This document shows, piece by piece, positions 36,358 through 43,069 of a stretch of 64,000 nucleotides of DNA. The stretch is from Methylobacterium sp. CB376. Lineage in GTDB: Bacteria > Pseudomonadota > Alphaproteobacteria > Rhizobiales > Beijerinckiaceae. A program made the translations under genes and the position numbers. The notes beneath the pieces were generated by a model. It made no database searches. It was not told the DNA's origin and saw only the letters and a list, made by a program, of their open reading frames with translations. Where the stretch lies: positions 1,302,001-1,366,000 of the forward strand of contig NZ_CP121648.1 of NCBI RefSeq assembly GCF_029714205.1, given 5' to 3'. Positions within the stretch are counted from its first letter, which is position 1. Each line of letters starts with the position of its first letter.

Positions 36358-36912
36358 TTACGCCTCTTTATGCCGGCGGGAGCGTAGAGCTTCCACTTTT
36401 GCGTTAACACGACTGACGATGTCGTTGCAGTTCACGAATATCGCCGACGAGCGCTTGTTGAGTAGCGACTTGCAGAGATCGATGTAATCCCGGTCGTCGG
36501 TAATGTTGACCAAAATAGTCGACGCACCATGTCCAAGCGTGCTACTAGGATCCGAGTTCTTAACGCTTGGTGGTGGACTAAAAATTAATAGTATGGTCAA
36601 ACCTTCCGGAAATAATTCACCAGCTTTTCTCGATTTGGCGGGATCTTCGTAAAAAATCACCAAGTGTGTGAATTTCTGGGCGGCCAGCGACGCTTGGCCC
36701 GGAGACATCCCGTAGCTGGTCAGCTCTGCGATAAGTGCGATGAGATAGACGGTGCGAAGCGTCACCAGGTAACGCCCGCCACGCCCTTCCGCGGGCTGAT
36801 CGTTGCCGGTCAGCGGTACCGCGCCCCGCGAGATCTGGCTGCGGAGCGTGTTGAACTCCATGCCGGTAACCGCGGCAGCGTCCGCCAAGAGGAACTGAGG
36901 CACATCGAGCAT
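36358..36912 (-). CDS. MerR-like helix-turn-helix regulator of the integrative element
   Basis: 184 residues. The N-terminal 60 residues read as a winged helix-turn-helix of MerR type (FLLADAAAVTGMEFNTLRSQISRGAVPL) with a recognisable wing (GRGGRYLVTLRTVYLIALIAEL). The C-terminal 120 residues (VIFYEDPAKSRKAGELFPEGLTILLIF ... STILVNITDDRDYIDLCKSLL) are of unknown function and more AT-rich than the chromosome. It is the first gene of the leftward integrase transcript, so probably its regulator. Confidence 0.6.
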   Translation of the reverse strand: MLDVPQFLLADAAAVTGMEFNTLRSQISRGAVPLTGNDQPAEGRGGRYLVTLRTVYLIALIAELTSYGMSPGQASLAAQKFTHLVIFYEDPAKSRKAGELFPEGLTILLIFSPPPSVKNSDPSSTLGHGASTILVNITDDRDYIDLCKSLLNKRSSAIFVNCNDIVSRVNAKVEALRSRRHKEA

Positions 36913-37126
36913 GGCAGATTGCGATCCTATCGATGAGCATGCTGAACGATTGATGCGGTCGCGTCAATGATATTGCGCAGGCATCGGAGCCGTTTTGGTG
37001 CTGGTTCGCTGGGGACAGACGAGAGCCGCCGCATTGACGCGGCGGCGGGACCAGCACGAGCCAAGGTGAGCTAAGTGGGATACCGCTGCGGAGGCGCGTT
37101 GACCCCGGCGTTTCGATCGCTGCCGC

Positions 37127-37423
37127 TCAAGACTCCGACCGGACGTGAGCAGCATCGGCCGCCGCCTGAACGGCGATGGTCGACACCTTCTCCCAGTCCC
37201 CGCATTCCGCGTTGTGGCGTACCAGCTCGATGGCTCGAAGCCTCGCCTCCTCATCCGTCTACGGCGTGCTCTCACGGATCGCCTTCAGGACGATGTCGCG
37301 CAGGTCATCGAGCCGCTGCGCTTCATCATCGAGGATCCCGGCCGCGATCGGGCCCAGCCTCGGGTGGAAGCTCTGGGCGGCGCACGCATCGGCGCTGTGC
37401 TCGAGCCCGCGCTGTAGGCGCAC
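37127..37423 (-). pseudogene. Small hypothetical protein interrupted by an in-frame TAG
   Basis: From a GTG at 37423 the frame gives a plausible helical protein (VRLQRGLEHSADACAAQSFH, LGPIAAGILDDEAQRLDDLR, IVLKAIRESTP), then TAG at 37259-37261, then equally plausible sequence in the same frame (TDEEARLRAIELVRHNAECG, DWEKVSTIAVQAAADAAHVR) to TGA at 37127. There is no start codon immediately after the TAG. This is either one gene with a nonsense codon or two genes whose second start has been lost. It lies 14 bases after the 124-residue gene on the same strand. No family recognised. Confidence 0.45.
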
Positions 37424-37437
37424 GAGCTCATGGATGG

Positions 37438-37812
37438 TCAGGTCTGCAGGCCGGACGCGGGCCGCGGCTCGGGCTCCACGAGGGCCTGAATGGCCGCGCA
37501 GACGGCCTCAAGTGCCGCTTCGGTCAGCGGCTTGTCTGCCGCGCCATCCTCGACCTGGCGAACGATGTCGGGCAGGTACGTCGCGAGGGCGGTGAGCCCG
37601 GCCGTCGAGGTCGGCCTCGTCGGCAGCAAGGCGCGGAGCAGAACATCATGCCGCGCCTGGAACTCGCCAATGAGCGCCTGCAGGCGGCGCTCGCTCGAGT
37701 GGCCTGGATCGACCTTGGCGTATGCGTCGACGGCCTCACTGTGCTGCGCGTAGGCCTGCCGGTGGCTCTCGATGGCCACGAAGATCGGATCAGTCTGCAG
37801 CGTGCTCATCAC
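37438..37812 (-). CDS. Hypothetical protein, helical
   Basis: 124 residues from MMSTLQTDPIFVAIESHRQAY. Mostly alpha-helical (SEAVDAYAKVDPGHSSERRL, LIGEFQARHDVLLRALLPT, EAALEAVCAAIQALVEPEP), no membrane segment or signal. Its start overlaps the stop of the upstream 74-residue gene by four bases, so they are co-translated. Similar small proteins are common in methylobacterial prophage-like islands, but no function is assigned. Confidence 0.6.
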   Translation of the reverse strand: MMSTLQTDPIFVAIESHRQAYAQHSEAVDAYAKVDPGHSSERRLQALIGEFQARHDVLLRALLPTRPTSTAGLTALATYLPDIVRQVEDGAADKPLTEAALEAVCAAIQALVEPEPRPASGLQT

Positions 37813-38033
37813 AGGCTCTCTTCAGTGCACAGGGCGGCGAACGATTGCGCCGCCTCGGGATCCTTAGGAGCGAACCGCCTCTGCAGGGCCTTGCGCAAGA
37901 CCACAATCGGGCCGCGGGCCGGCTCCCCGGTGCGCATGGCCCGGATGGCAGCTGTGACCGGTCCAACCTGTGTGGAGGGTGAGCGGGAGCGTTCGCCGGC
38001 GCGGGCCGGCGTGGTAGGTGTCCAGATGGCCAT
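37809..38033 (-). CDS. Hypothetical protein of the integrative element
   Basis: 74 residues beginning MAIWTPTTPARAGERSRS, with a low-complexity start followed by a helical C-terminus (IVVLRKALQRRFAPKDPEAAQ). The ATG at 38033 was chosen from the ribosome-like GGGGAT upstream and position next to the operator region. It is the first gene of a leftward transcript and is divergent from the ribbon-helix-helix gene at 38123, with the palindromic sites at 38104-38147 close to its promoter. Confidence 0.5.
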   Translation of the reverse strand: MAIWTPTTPARAGERSRSPSTQVGPVTAAIRAMRTGEPARGPIVVLRKALQRRFAPKDPEAAQSFAALCTEESL

Positions 38034-38103
38034 GACTGATCCCCAGGAGACGGTTGTGGTCAGGCCTGGCCGGGAGTGTCCACCTTCCGGTCGGGCCGTC
38101 TTT

Positions 38104-38147
38104 GTGCTAGCACGGTTTTGCCATGTCGCAAGAAACCGTGCTAGCAA
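38104..38147. promoter_or_regulatory. Paired palindromic operator around the start of the RHH-like gene
   Basis: The 10-bp palindrome GTGCTAGCAC at 38104-38113 recurs as GTGCTAGCAA at 38138-38147. The two are embedded in a perfect 14-bp inverted repeat, TGCTAGCACGGTTT (38105-38118) and AAACCGTGCTAGCA (38133-38146). The start codon of the 67-residue gene (38123) lies in the 14-base loop, and the second copy is inside its coding region. This is the layout of a self-repressed operator and would also block the divergent promoter. Confidence 0.65.
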
Positions 38148-38326
38148 AGAAACGTCGCGGCCCGCCCCCCACGGGCAAAGGGCAGCAAATTGTTGTCCGC
38201 GCTCAGCCGGACCTTGTGGCTGCCCTCGACGCTTGGATTGGACACCAGCCCGATCCCAAGCCTTCGCGGCCGGAGGCTGTTCGCCGTCTCGTCGAAATCG
38301 CGCTGAGGTCGGAGCCCCAGTTCTGA
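38123..38326 (+). CDS. Ribbon-helix-helix-like DNA-binding protein
   Basis: 67 residues: a basic N-terminus (LAKKRRGPPPTGKGQ), one beta strand (QIVVRAQ), then two helices (PDLVAALDAWIGHQ, SRPEAVRRLVEIALR). This is the CopG/Arc/MetJ-type ribbon-helix-helix pattern, which binds palindromic operators as paired dimers. Its start codon is flanked by two palindromic sites, so autoregulation is likely. No toxin gene directly follows, so an antitoxin role is not supported. Confidence 0.65.
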   Translation: MSQETVLAKKRRGPPPTGKGQQIVVRAQPDLVAALDAWIGHQPDPKPSRPEAVRRLVEIALRSEPQF

Positions 38327-38383
38327 TGCGCCCATCCAAGCACCACAGAGCCAAGGGCTACCTGAAGTGAGAGGCGACCGACG

Positions 38384-38521
38384 GTGCCCACTCACCTTCC
38401 TAAGCGAGTACCACCCTCGCGCTGGCAGCAGATCCTCTGGGTGGTCGAAGCCGTCCTTGAGGGCACTCTCGTGCGCTTGTGGCGCTGGGTGCGTGCCATT
38501 CTCACGAGAAGGCGTCCTTGA
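38384..38521 (+). CDS. Possible small membrane peptide
   Basis: 45 residues from a GTG start with GAGAGGCG upstream. The sequence is rich in Trp, Leu, Val and Arg (RWQQILWVVEAVLEGTLVRL, WRWVRAILTRRRP), amphipathic with a positively charged end, suggesting a membrane-associated peptide. Evidence is limited to coding-like composition and the ribosome site. No family recognised. Confidence 0.35.
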   Translation: MPTHLPKRVPPSRWQQILWVVEAVLEGTLVRLWRWVRAILTRRRP

Positions 38522-38610
38522 AGCCGCCACCGTCGTGTTCCTGTCGGCTGGCGAGATGGTCGATGGCGGCCCCGGCGTGCGTCTCCGCAAAACCAATCGG
38601 GAGTCCTGAC

Positions 38611-38847
38611 ATGCGCCAGCTCGGCACCGTCACTCTCCACATCGAGCCTGCCACGACCACGATGCCGGCTCGTGTGTCCATTGCCGTTGCTGGCACGTCA
38701 GGACCGAGCGGAGAGGTCGTCTACCTGACCGCAGAGTGCGTGACGCTCGACGAGCTGGAGGGCCAGATCAACGGCCTCCAGGATGAGCTTGACGTCCTGC
38801 GAGCCGAGGCCCGGCGCATTTTCTCGGATCAGAGCGGCCACGCGTGA
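38611..38847 (+). CDS. Hypothetical protein with C-terminal coiled coil
   Basis: 78 residues starting MRQLGTVTLHIEPATTTMPA. The first half predicts beta strands (VSIAVAG, GEVVYLTAECV); the second half is a heptad-like helix (LDELEGQINGLQDELDVLRAEARRIF). GGGAGTCC precedes the ATG at suitable spacing. Cytoplasmic, no signal. It is followed 35 bases later by the YARHG gene. Function unknown; this type of small protein is frequent in phage-like islands. Confidence 0.6.
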   Translation: MRQLGTVTLHIEPATTTMPARVSIAVAGTSGPSGEVVYLTAECVTLDELEGQINGLQDELDVLRAEARRIFSDQSGHA

Positions 38848-38882
38848 GGAATGATGGGCATGAAGGCAAAGGACCACCCGAA

Positions 38883-39164
38883 ATGACGTGCCGCTGTCTT
38901 TTCGCTGCGGCCGCAGCAGCCGTGTTGTTCCCGGTCGCGCACTCCGGCCCAGCCTTCGCGCAATCCTGCGAAGAGGCTTGGTACCAGCGCAACATCCTGT
39001 TCAAACAGGGCGGCTACTGCTTCAAGTCGCCGAGAGCGATCAGGACGTTCGGCAACGCCGGATGCCGGTACGACAGTCAGGCGGACGTGCCGCTGTCGGT
39101 ACGCCAGCGGGCCGCCATTGCTGAAATCCAGGCGTTCGAGCGTGCCAACGGGTGTCCTCCGTGA
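38883..39164 (+). CDS. YARHG-domain-like secreted protein
   Basis: 93 residues. A signal peptide (LFAAAAAAVLFPVAHSGPAFAQ) precedes a short domain with the YARHG-type pattern: SCEEAWYQRNILFKQGGYCF, SPRAIRTFGNAGCRYDSQAD, and AAIAEIQAFERANGC. Three or four conserved cysteines probably form disulfides in the periplasm. The family is of unknown function. ATG 38883 was chosen because the signal peptide starts there; an in-frame ATG at 38844 would add polar residues. Confidence 0.75.
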   Translation: MTCRCLFAAAAAAVLFPVAHSGPAFAQSCEEAWYQRNILFKQGGYCFKSPRAIRTFGNAGCRYDSQADVPLSVRQRAAIAEIQAFERANGCPP

Positions 39165-39192
39165 AGCGGCTGATGCTCTATCTCGGTGACCC

Positions 39193-39432
39193 ATGAGTAG
39201 CGTCGTGGATCAGCCGCCACGCCTCGCCGAGGTCTCGCGCCTGGCCCACCTCCTGGCCGATCGCATCTACAAGGATCACATGGTCGGAGTGGCGGTGCCG
39301 GGCGAGCACATGAGCGCCCTGGTCGCGGCAGGGCTGCTGCTGGAGGAGTACAGCCTGGAGGTGCCGCCGCTGCTGGCGCCGGTCATGGATCAGCTCCGGG
39401 CGCGGGCGGCGGTCGAGACGATGGCGAGCTAG
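39193..39432 (+). CDS. Hypothetical protein
   Basis: 79 residues, mainly helical (PPRLAEVSRLAHLLADRIYK, SALVAAGLLLEEYSLEVPPL, MDQLRARAAVETM). Soluble, with no signal. It sits 28 bases after the YARHG gene on the same strand. No family is recognised. The sequence from 39433 to 39733 has no convincing gene; the frames there are GC-driven. Confidence 0.45.
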   Translation: MSSVVDQPPRLAEVSRLAHLLADRIYKDHMVGVAVPGEHMSALVAAGLLLEEYSLEVPPLLAPVMDQLRARAAVETMAS

Positions 39433-39733
39433 AGGGCAGCTCGTGATCACCTCTCCCACCAGGAAGCCAGCCGCGAGGCGGTTGCTGAGCACCCCCGGCT
39501 CCCCCGCCACGGCGACGGCAGCCCGGAGGGATAGGTCGCCGCCATCAGCCGGTCGCCCTCGTACCGAAGCGCCTGCGCATCATCACATCCAGGCGGCCGT
39601 CAGCGATCTTTCCGCCGAGCATCTTTTCCATCTGGATGTCGACCCGGGGCCCCTGCGGGGTCTGCGTGACCGTCGCGGTGGCGGGTGGGGCGCCCCGCCT
39701 TGCGCAGCTCGCCGCCTCTGGCATCCTCCGGTG

Positions 39734-39958
39734 ATGAGCTACTTCGTCGACATCATCCGGGTCGAGCCGCCAGCGCCCGGCAGCGAGGCGGGCCGACCGA
39801 CGTACCGCCTGCCCGGCGAGTTCCCGGGCCTCGACGAGGCGAACGCGGCCGCCCAGCAGCACATCCTGGAGCTCGGGCTCCCGCCGGGTGGGGCGCACTA
39901 CCGCGTCGTGGATCGGGACGGCCGCGAGGTCGTGACCACGCACGACCCGCAGGGTTGA
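39734..39958 (+). CDS. Small hypothetical protein
   Basis: 74 residues starting MSYFVDIIRVEPPAPGSEAG. The pattern (beta strand, Pro-rich loop, LDEANAAAQQHILELGLPPG helix, then HYRVVDRDGREVVTTHD strands) suggests a small alpha/beta fold. It looks like a stand-alone version of short domains common in Methylobacterium genomes. No function known. Confidence 0.5.
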   Translation: MSYFVDIIRVEPPAPGSEAGRPTYRLPGEFPGLDEANAAAQQHILELGLPPGGAHYRVVDRDGREVVTTHDPQG

Positions 39959-40008
39959 CGCTCGCCTCCGCGCTTCCGGTCGAGCGGGCTGGCGGGCTGG
40001 CGGGCCAT

Positions 40009-40242
40009 TCAGGCATGCCCGGTCAGCCTCGCGGTCATCTCGGCGATGAACGCACGGTGGCGGAGCGTCTGCGCCTGGGAGACTTCCATCGTTCGCAGAA
40101 GATCCTCGGCAAGGTGCGCCGGGGCGCCCTTGTCGGCCGGCTGCGCGACGAGAGCCTCCTGAGCCCCAAGCCGTCCCTCGCCCTCTGCCATGTGCCGATT
40201 GGCGAAGGCGAGCTGCTCGACCTCATGCTCCGGGTTCGACAC
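40009..40242 (-). CDS. Small hypothetical helical protein
   Basis: 77 residues from a GTG start. Two helices dominate: FANRHMAEGEGRLGAQEALV and LAEDLLRTMEVSQAQTLRHR. This pattern recurs in many small methylobacterial proteins of unknown function. Soluble, no signal. It is about 80 bases downstream of the DUF6894 gene on the same strand and may share its transcript. Confidence 0.55.
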   Translation of the reverse strand: MSNPEHEVEQLAFANRHMAEGEGRLGAQEALVAQPADKGAPAHLAEDLLRTMEVSQAQTLRHRAFIAEMTARLTGHA

Positions 40243-40320
40243 GACGCCCGCGTGTTCAGTGCTGCGGTGCTTCGGCCTGCGCTGCCCATACCGGGCATGT
40301 CACCGGCGGGAGTGCGGCGG

Positions 40321-40572
40321 CTACGCTGCACGGCGCCTTGCTGACCTGATCGGCTCTAGGAGGGGGACCTGCATGAGATGCTGGCCCGCAGCATTGGCGA
40401 TCTCGAACGCGCATGCGCGCGGATCGCGACCCGCCTGAACGACGTCGCCCAAGACGCCCGGGATTGCCTCACACGCCTCGAGATAAGCTTCCTCGACACT
40501 GGAGCACTCGATGCCGATGTCGTCGCTTTCGACGCGGTCCACGTCGCGGAAATGAAAATAGAAATGCGGCAT
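40321..40572 (-). CDS. DUF6894 family protein
   Basis: 83 residues beginning MPHFYFHFRDVDRVESDDIG, the conserved start of the DUF6894 family (MPRFYFHxRD...), followed by a helix (SVEEAYLEACEAIPGVLGDV) and the family-typical end (FEIANAAGQHLMQVPLLEPI). Family members are short and cytoplasmic, common in Rhizobiales and of unknown function. ATG 40572 was chosen to match the family start rather than the longer frame from 40617. Confidence 0.8.
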   Translation of the reverse strand: MPHFYFHFRDVDRVESDDIGIECSSVEEAYLEACEAIPGVLGDVVQAGRDPRACAFEIANAAGQHLMQVPLLEPIRSARRRAA

Positions 40573-41338
40573 TAGTCCCCCTGAACGCGGTCTTCTAAGA
40601 CGCCTGAGCATATGCACTCCGCCGCTTTACGCGACAAGGCTCCATGACTCCGCCGAGTCTCTCTGCAAAGCGCAGCGCTTGAACTTTGTCCAATCCATGC
40701 ACGAGCGGCCGCCCTCCACTGAACAGGGTGTACGTGCGATCCAGTCTGGGCTTGAGGAGGATTTGATCATGCATTCACTTGCACCTTCTGCGGTCAAGCG
40801 GAGCCACTTGATCCATGTTAAGAGCTTCTGATCCAAAGGCGCGGGATGGGATTTTGTTCACGGCAATGGCATCAGAGATCACCGTTAAACAGGCGCTCCT
40901 CCGCGCCATCGATTAAGCCGGCATAATGATCGCGCGCCATAAAATGCAGCCTCCGACAATTGAACCCCTCCTCTCCTGAGGAGCTTGGACCTACTGCGGT
41001 TCAGGCTGGCGGCGTTTCGAACCGGGGCGCGCCGTGCCTGGACTTTCCCCTTGAACAGGCTGACCAGGTACTCGAAAGCGCTGGAAATAGAGAGCCCCAA
41101 GGGCCTCGTCGTACGGCCGCCAGGGCTCTCGTGCCATCAATCGGAGCGCCGGGGGAGTGGAGCCGGCGCCGAGGTCCTCGGATAGCCCCAGGGCCGGCCG
41201 GCGGTCCGGCGTGGAGAGGAGGGGGATCCGCTGGACCGGATCAGGCTGCCTCGGCCGCGTTGCTGGCGTGTGTACGTACCACCGTCCACGCAGCAAGGAG
41301 GGCGGCTCGCCGCCCCAGCCGACCTCGAAGGGCGGAGC
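40573..41338. other. Degenerate stretch without a supportable gene
   Basis: About 765 bases in which frames on both strands are short or biased in composition and switch often. It is more AT-rich at 40720-40980 than elsewhere. It probably holds decayed phage or insertion-element sequence, in keeping with the tape-measure-like remnant that follows, but no named element can be identified from the sequence alone. Confidence 0.4.
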
Positions 41339-41581
41339 TCACTTGAGCCCTATCCCCGCCATCTCCACCGGCACCGCTACGATCACGCTCTTCCGCAGGA
41401 GGCCGTTGAGCTGCTCCGCCATCTAGTTCACGGCTGCACCGACCCTGCTGAACGACTGGGTGAGTTTGTCGGCGGCGCTCTCCGCGCGGCCGGACGCGCT
41501 GATCAGCTGGTCGAGGGCCGATGCCGCCGTAATAGCCGGCCGGCCGTCGACCGCGAGCCCGAGGGTAGGGAGGTCCGCTAC
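41339..41581 (-). pseudogene. Remnant resembling the N-terminus of a phage tail tape-measure protein
   Basis: On the minus strand, 81 codons read ADLPTLGLAVDGRPAITAAS, then ALDQLISASGRAESAADKLT and QSFSRVGAAVN, then TAG at 41423-41425, then MAEQLNGLLRKSVIVAVPVE to TGA. The first 60 residues look like the start of a siphophage tape-measure protein (hydrophobic start, then an Ala/Leu helical repeat). The start codon position holds GTA instead of ATG. Such proteins usually exceed 600 residues, so only a fragment remains. Identification is by pattern and moderate. Confidence 0.4.
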
Positions 41582-41794
41582 TGGTCCGCATCTGACGCTT
41601 GATGTCCGCGCGCGAGGTCCGCAGCGGGTATTTCTCTACCCTTGGCGGAAGCACACCCTAAGGGCAGGAATGCGCCACGAGCTGACCTTCAACTTCGCAT
41701 ATCTGAAGGTCCGCTGTTGATCTATGGGCAGACATGAATGCGAAGGCCTAGCTCTGTGCCCCGACCATCTCCCAGGCTGCCCATTTCGGATTGG

Positions 41795-42202
41795 ATGAAC
41801 ATCGTCTTCATGCTCGCGCAGATCACCTACGATCACGACGAGCGCGGCGCCTGGACAGTCCTCAAGGCCCAGGAGCGGTCGCATGTGCTCTGGACCCCAC
41901 TGGGAGGATGCTCTGGACCCCACTGGGAGGATGCAGACGGAACGCTGCACGCGCGGGTCGTACGCGGGTGCGACCTGACCGGGCCGAACCACCGGCACGC
42001 CGTGCAGGTCGTCGAGAACGAGGAACAAGCCTTCGACTTCGCCGAGACCTTCGGCGACGAGATCCCGCTCGCGGACGACGACATCACGCTGCCGCTGCCG
42101 GAACCGGCCGTGCCGGATCACCACATCGCCGTGCTCCTGTCCGAACCGTTCCTGACCTGCGACGGTCTCATCCAGGTTGCACCCGAAGTTATCAGGGCCT
42201 GA
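41795..42202 (+). CDS. Hypothetical protein with an internal 23-bp tandem duplication
   Basis: 135 residues beginning MNIVFMLAQITYDHDERGAW. The centre encodes a sequence affected by a 23-bp perfect duplication (41887-41909 and 41910-41932), giving LWTPLGGCSGPHWED. The C-terminal half is acidic (VVENEEQAFDFAETFGDEIP, LADDDITLPLPEP). Since 23 is not a multiple of three, the duplication changes the frame; one of its sides may therefore be out of its ancestral frame. No family recognised. Confidence 0.4.
   Translation: MNIVFMLAQITYDHDERGAWTVLKAQERSHVLWTPLGGCSGPHWEDADGTLHARVVRGCDLTGPNHRHAVQVVENEEQAFDFAETFGDEIPLADDDITLPLPEPAVPDHHIAVLLSEPFLTCDGLIQVAPEVIRA
41887..41932. repeat. Perfect 23-bp tandem duplication
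   Basis: A unit that begins GCTCTGGACC and ends GGGAGGAT is present twice in direct succession with no mismatches. Identity of the copies points to a recent slippage or duplication, or to an assembly artefact. Confidence 0.9.
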
Positions 42203-42435
42203 CGGACCGGGCGCCGGACGGGTCACCGCCCGCGCAAGGCTCGGTCAGACGCCCGCCGCTTCCCGCCGTGCCGGACCGAAGGAGCTATCGCTGAAGGTCG
42301 CGCATCGACGAGATCAGCGTCCTCCTCCAGGCGACTGCCGACGGTCAGGCTCGCGTCGAGAGCATCCTCGGGTTCGGGGCGAGCCTGGAGAGCGGCCCGA
42401 GGTCGCCCTCGACAAGGGTTTAGGTATCCAGCCAG

Positions 42436-42825
42436 CTATCGGTGAAACCGGCCGCCGCGGAAGCCGCCGCCGTGGAAGCCTCGCCCGCCTGCGAAGCCAC
42501 CCACCCGGCGCGCGTAAACGCCGCGACCGCCGTAGACCCGGCCGCCGTAGACCCGCCGCCCGTAGACGGCGCCGCCGCGGTAGCCGTAGACGGCGCCGCC
42601 GCGGTAGCCGTACACGGCGCCCCCGCCGTAGTACCCGGGCGCGCCATAGTAGCCACCGTAGACGTTCGGCCGGCAGGCGCCGTATGGCCCTCGATGGAAG
42701 CCGATCCCGCAGCCCCCCACGGCCTCGGCGGTGTCGACGCCGATCCGGCCCTTCTCCATCGCGCCGAGTCCGAGCCAGGCCCCGAAGGCCAGGGCGAAGA
42801 GCGCCACCAATCCCCTGCTTCGCAT
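42436..42825 (-). CDS. GCG_CRPN-motif glycine/tyrosine-rich secreted protein
   Basis: 129 residues. A signal/anchor helix (GLVALFALAFGAWLGLGAM) is followed by GCGIGFHRGPYGACRPN, the GCG...CRPN prefix, and then repeats of GGAVYGYR, GGRVYG and GGFRGGRF. Such proteins are exported and typical of Methylobacterium and Bradyrhizobium; a cell-surface or envelope role is assumed but unproven. ATG 42825 was chosen because the signal helix starts there. A TGTAAC tandem motif lies about 130 bases upstream. Confidence 0.8.
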   Translation of the reverse strand: MRSRGLVALFALAFGAWLGLGAMEKGRIGVDTAEAVGGCGIGFHRGPYGACRPNVYGGYYGAPGYYGGGAVYGYRGGAVYGYRGGAVYGRRVYGGRVYGGRGVYARRVGGFAGGRGFHGGGFRGGRFHR

Positions 42826-42957
42826 CGCGTGCACTCCAGCGTGAGCCGGGGCTGGCCGAGCGGATGGTCGCGCCGGCGCCCCTCCTACCGCTCGCCGCTC
42901 CTCGTGAGGCGCGACGGACGGTGGGACTAGAGCGCCGGCCCGCGGGGGTGTCACCGC

Positions 42958-42972
42958 TGTAACAGTAACAGT
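42958..42972. promoter_or_regulatory. Tandem GTAAC motif, site A
   Basis: TGTAACAGTAACAGTGATG: two GTAAC pentamers at 6-base spacing, with a third, degraded AGTGAT repeat. It is about 133 bases upstream of the GCG_CRPN gene and downstream of the outer-membrane-type protein gene, in a non-coding gap. The same motif occurs at 51236, 61773 and 63106. Confidence 0.55.
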
Positions 42973-43069
42973 GATGACATCGGGGTTCGGGAGCGGGGAG
43001 GATCTCCCGGCGGGGTCACCTCAGGGGGGCGGCCCCGCGCTTCCCAGGTCCGACGGAGCGGCCCGGATG

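Noticed and set aside
38123..38326. Antitoxin of a toxin-antitoxin pair
   Set aside because: The ribbon-helix-helix pattern fits, but no toxin-like gene of RelE, Fic or PIN type adjoins it.
40627..40836. Minus-strand frame of 69 codons
   Set aside because: Composition is unlike the other genes, there is no ribosome site and no recognisable pattern; it lies in a degenerate stretch.
41010..41040. Possible second copy of the tRNA-Arg 3' end (TTCGAACC...GGGCGCGCC)
   Set aside because: Only short stretches agree and the internal bases differ; similarity of this size is expected by chance in GC-rich DNA, so it is not accepted as an attachment site.
42300..42423. Plus-strand fragment reading RIDEISVLLQATADGQARVE
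   Set aside because: Coding-like over 40 codons but without a start codon or neighbours to support it; may be a gene remnant and is left out.
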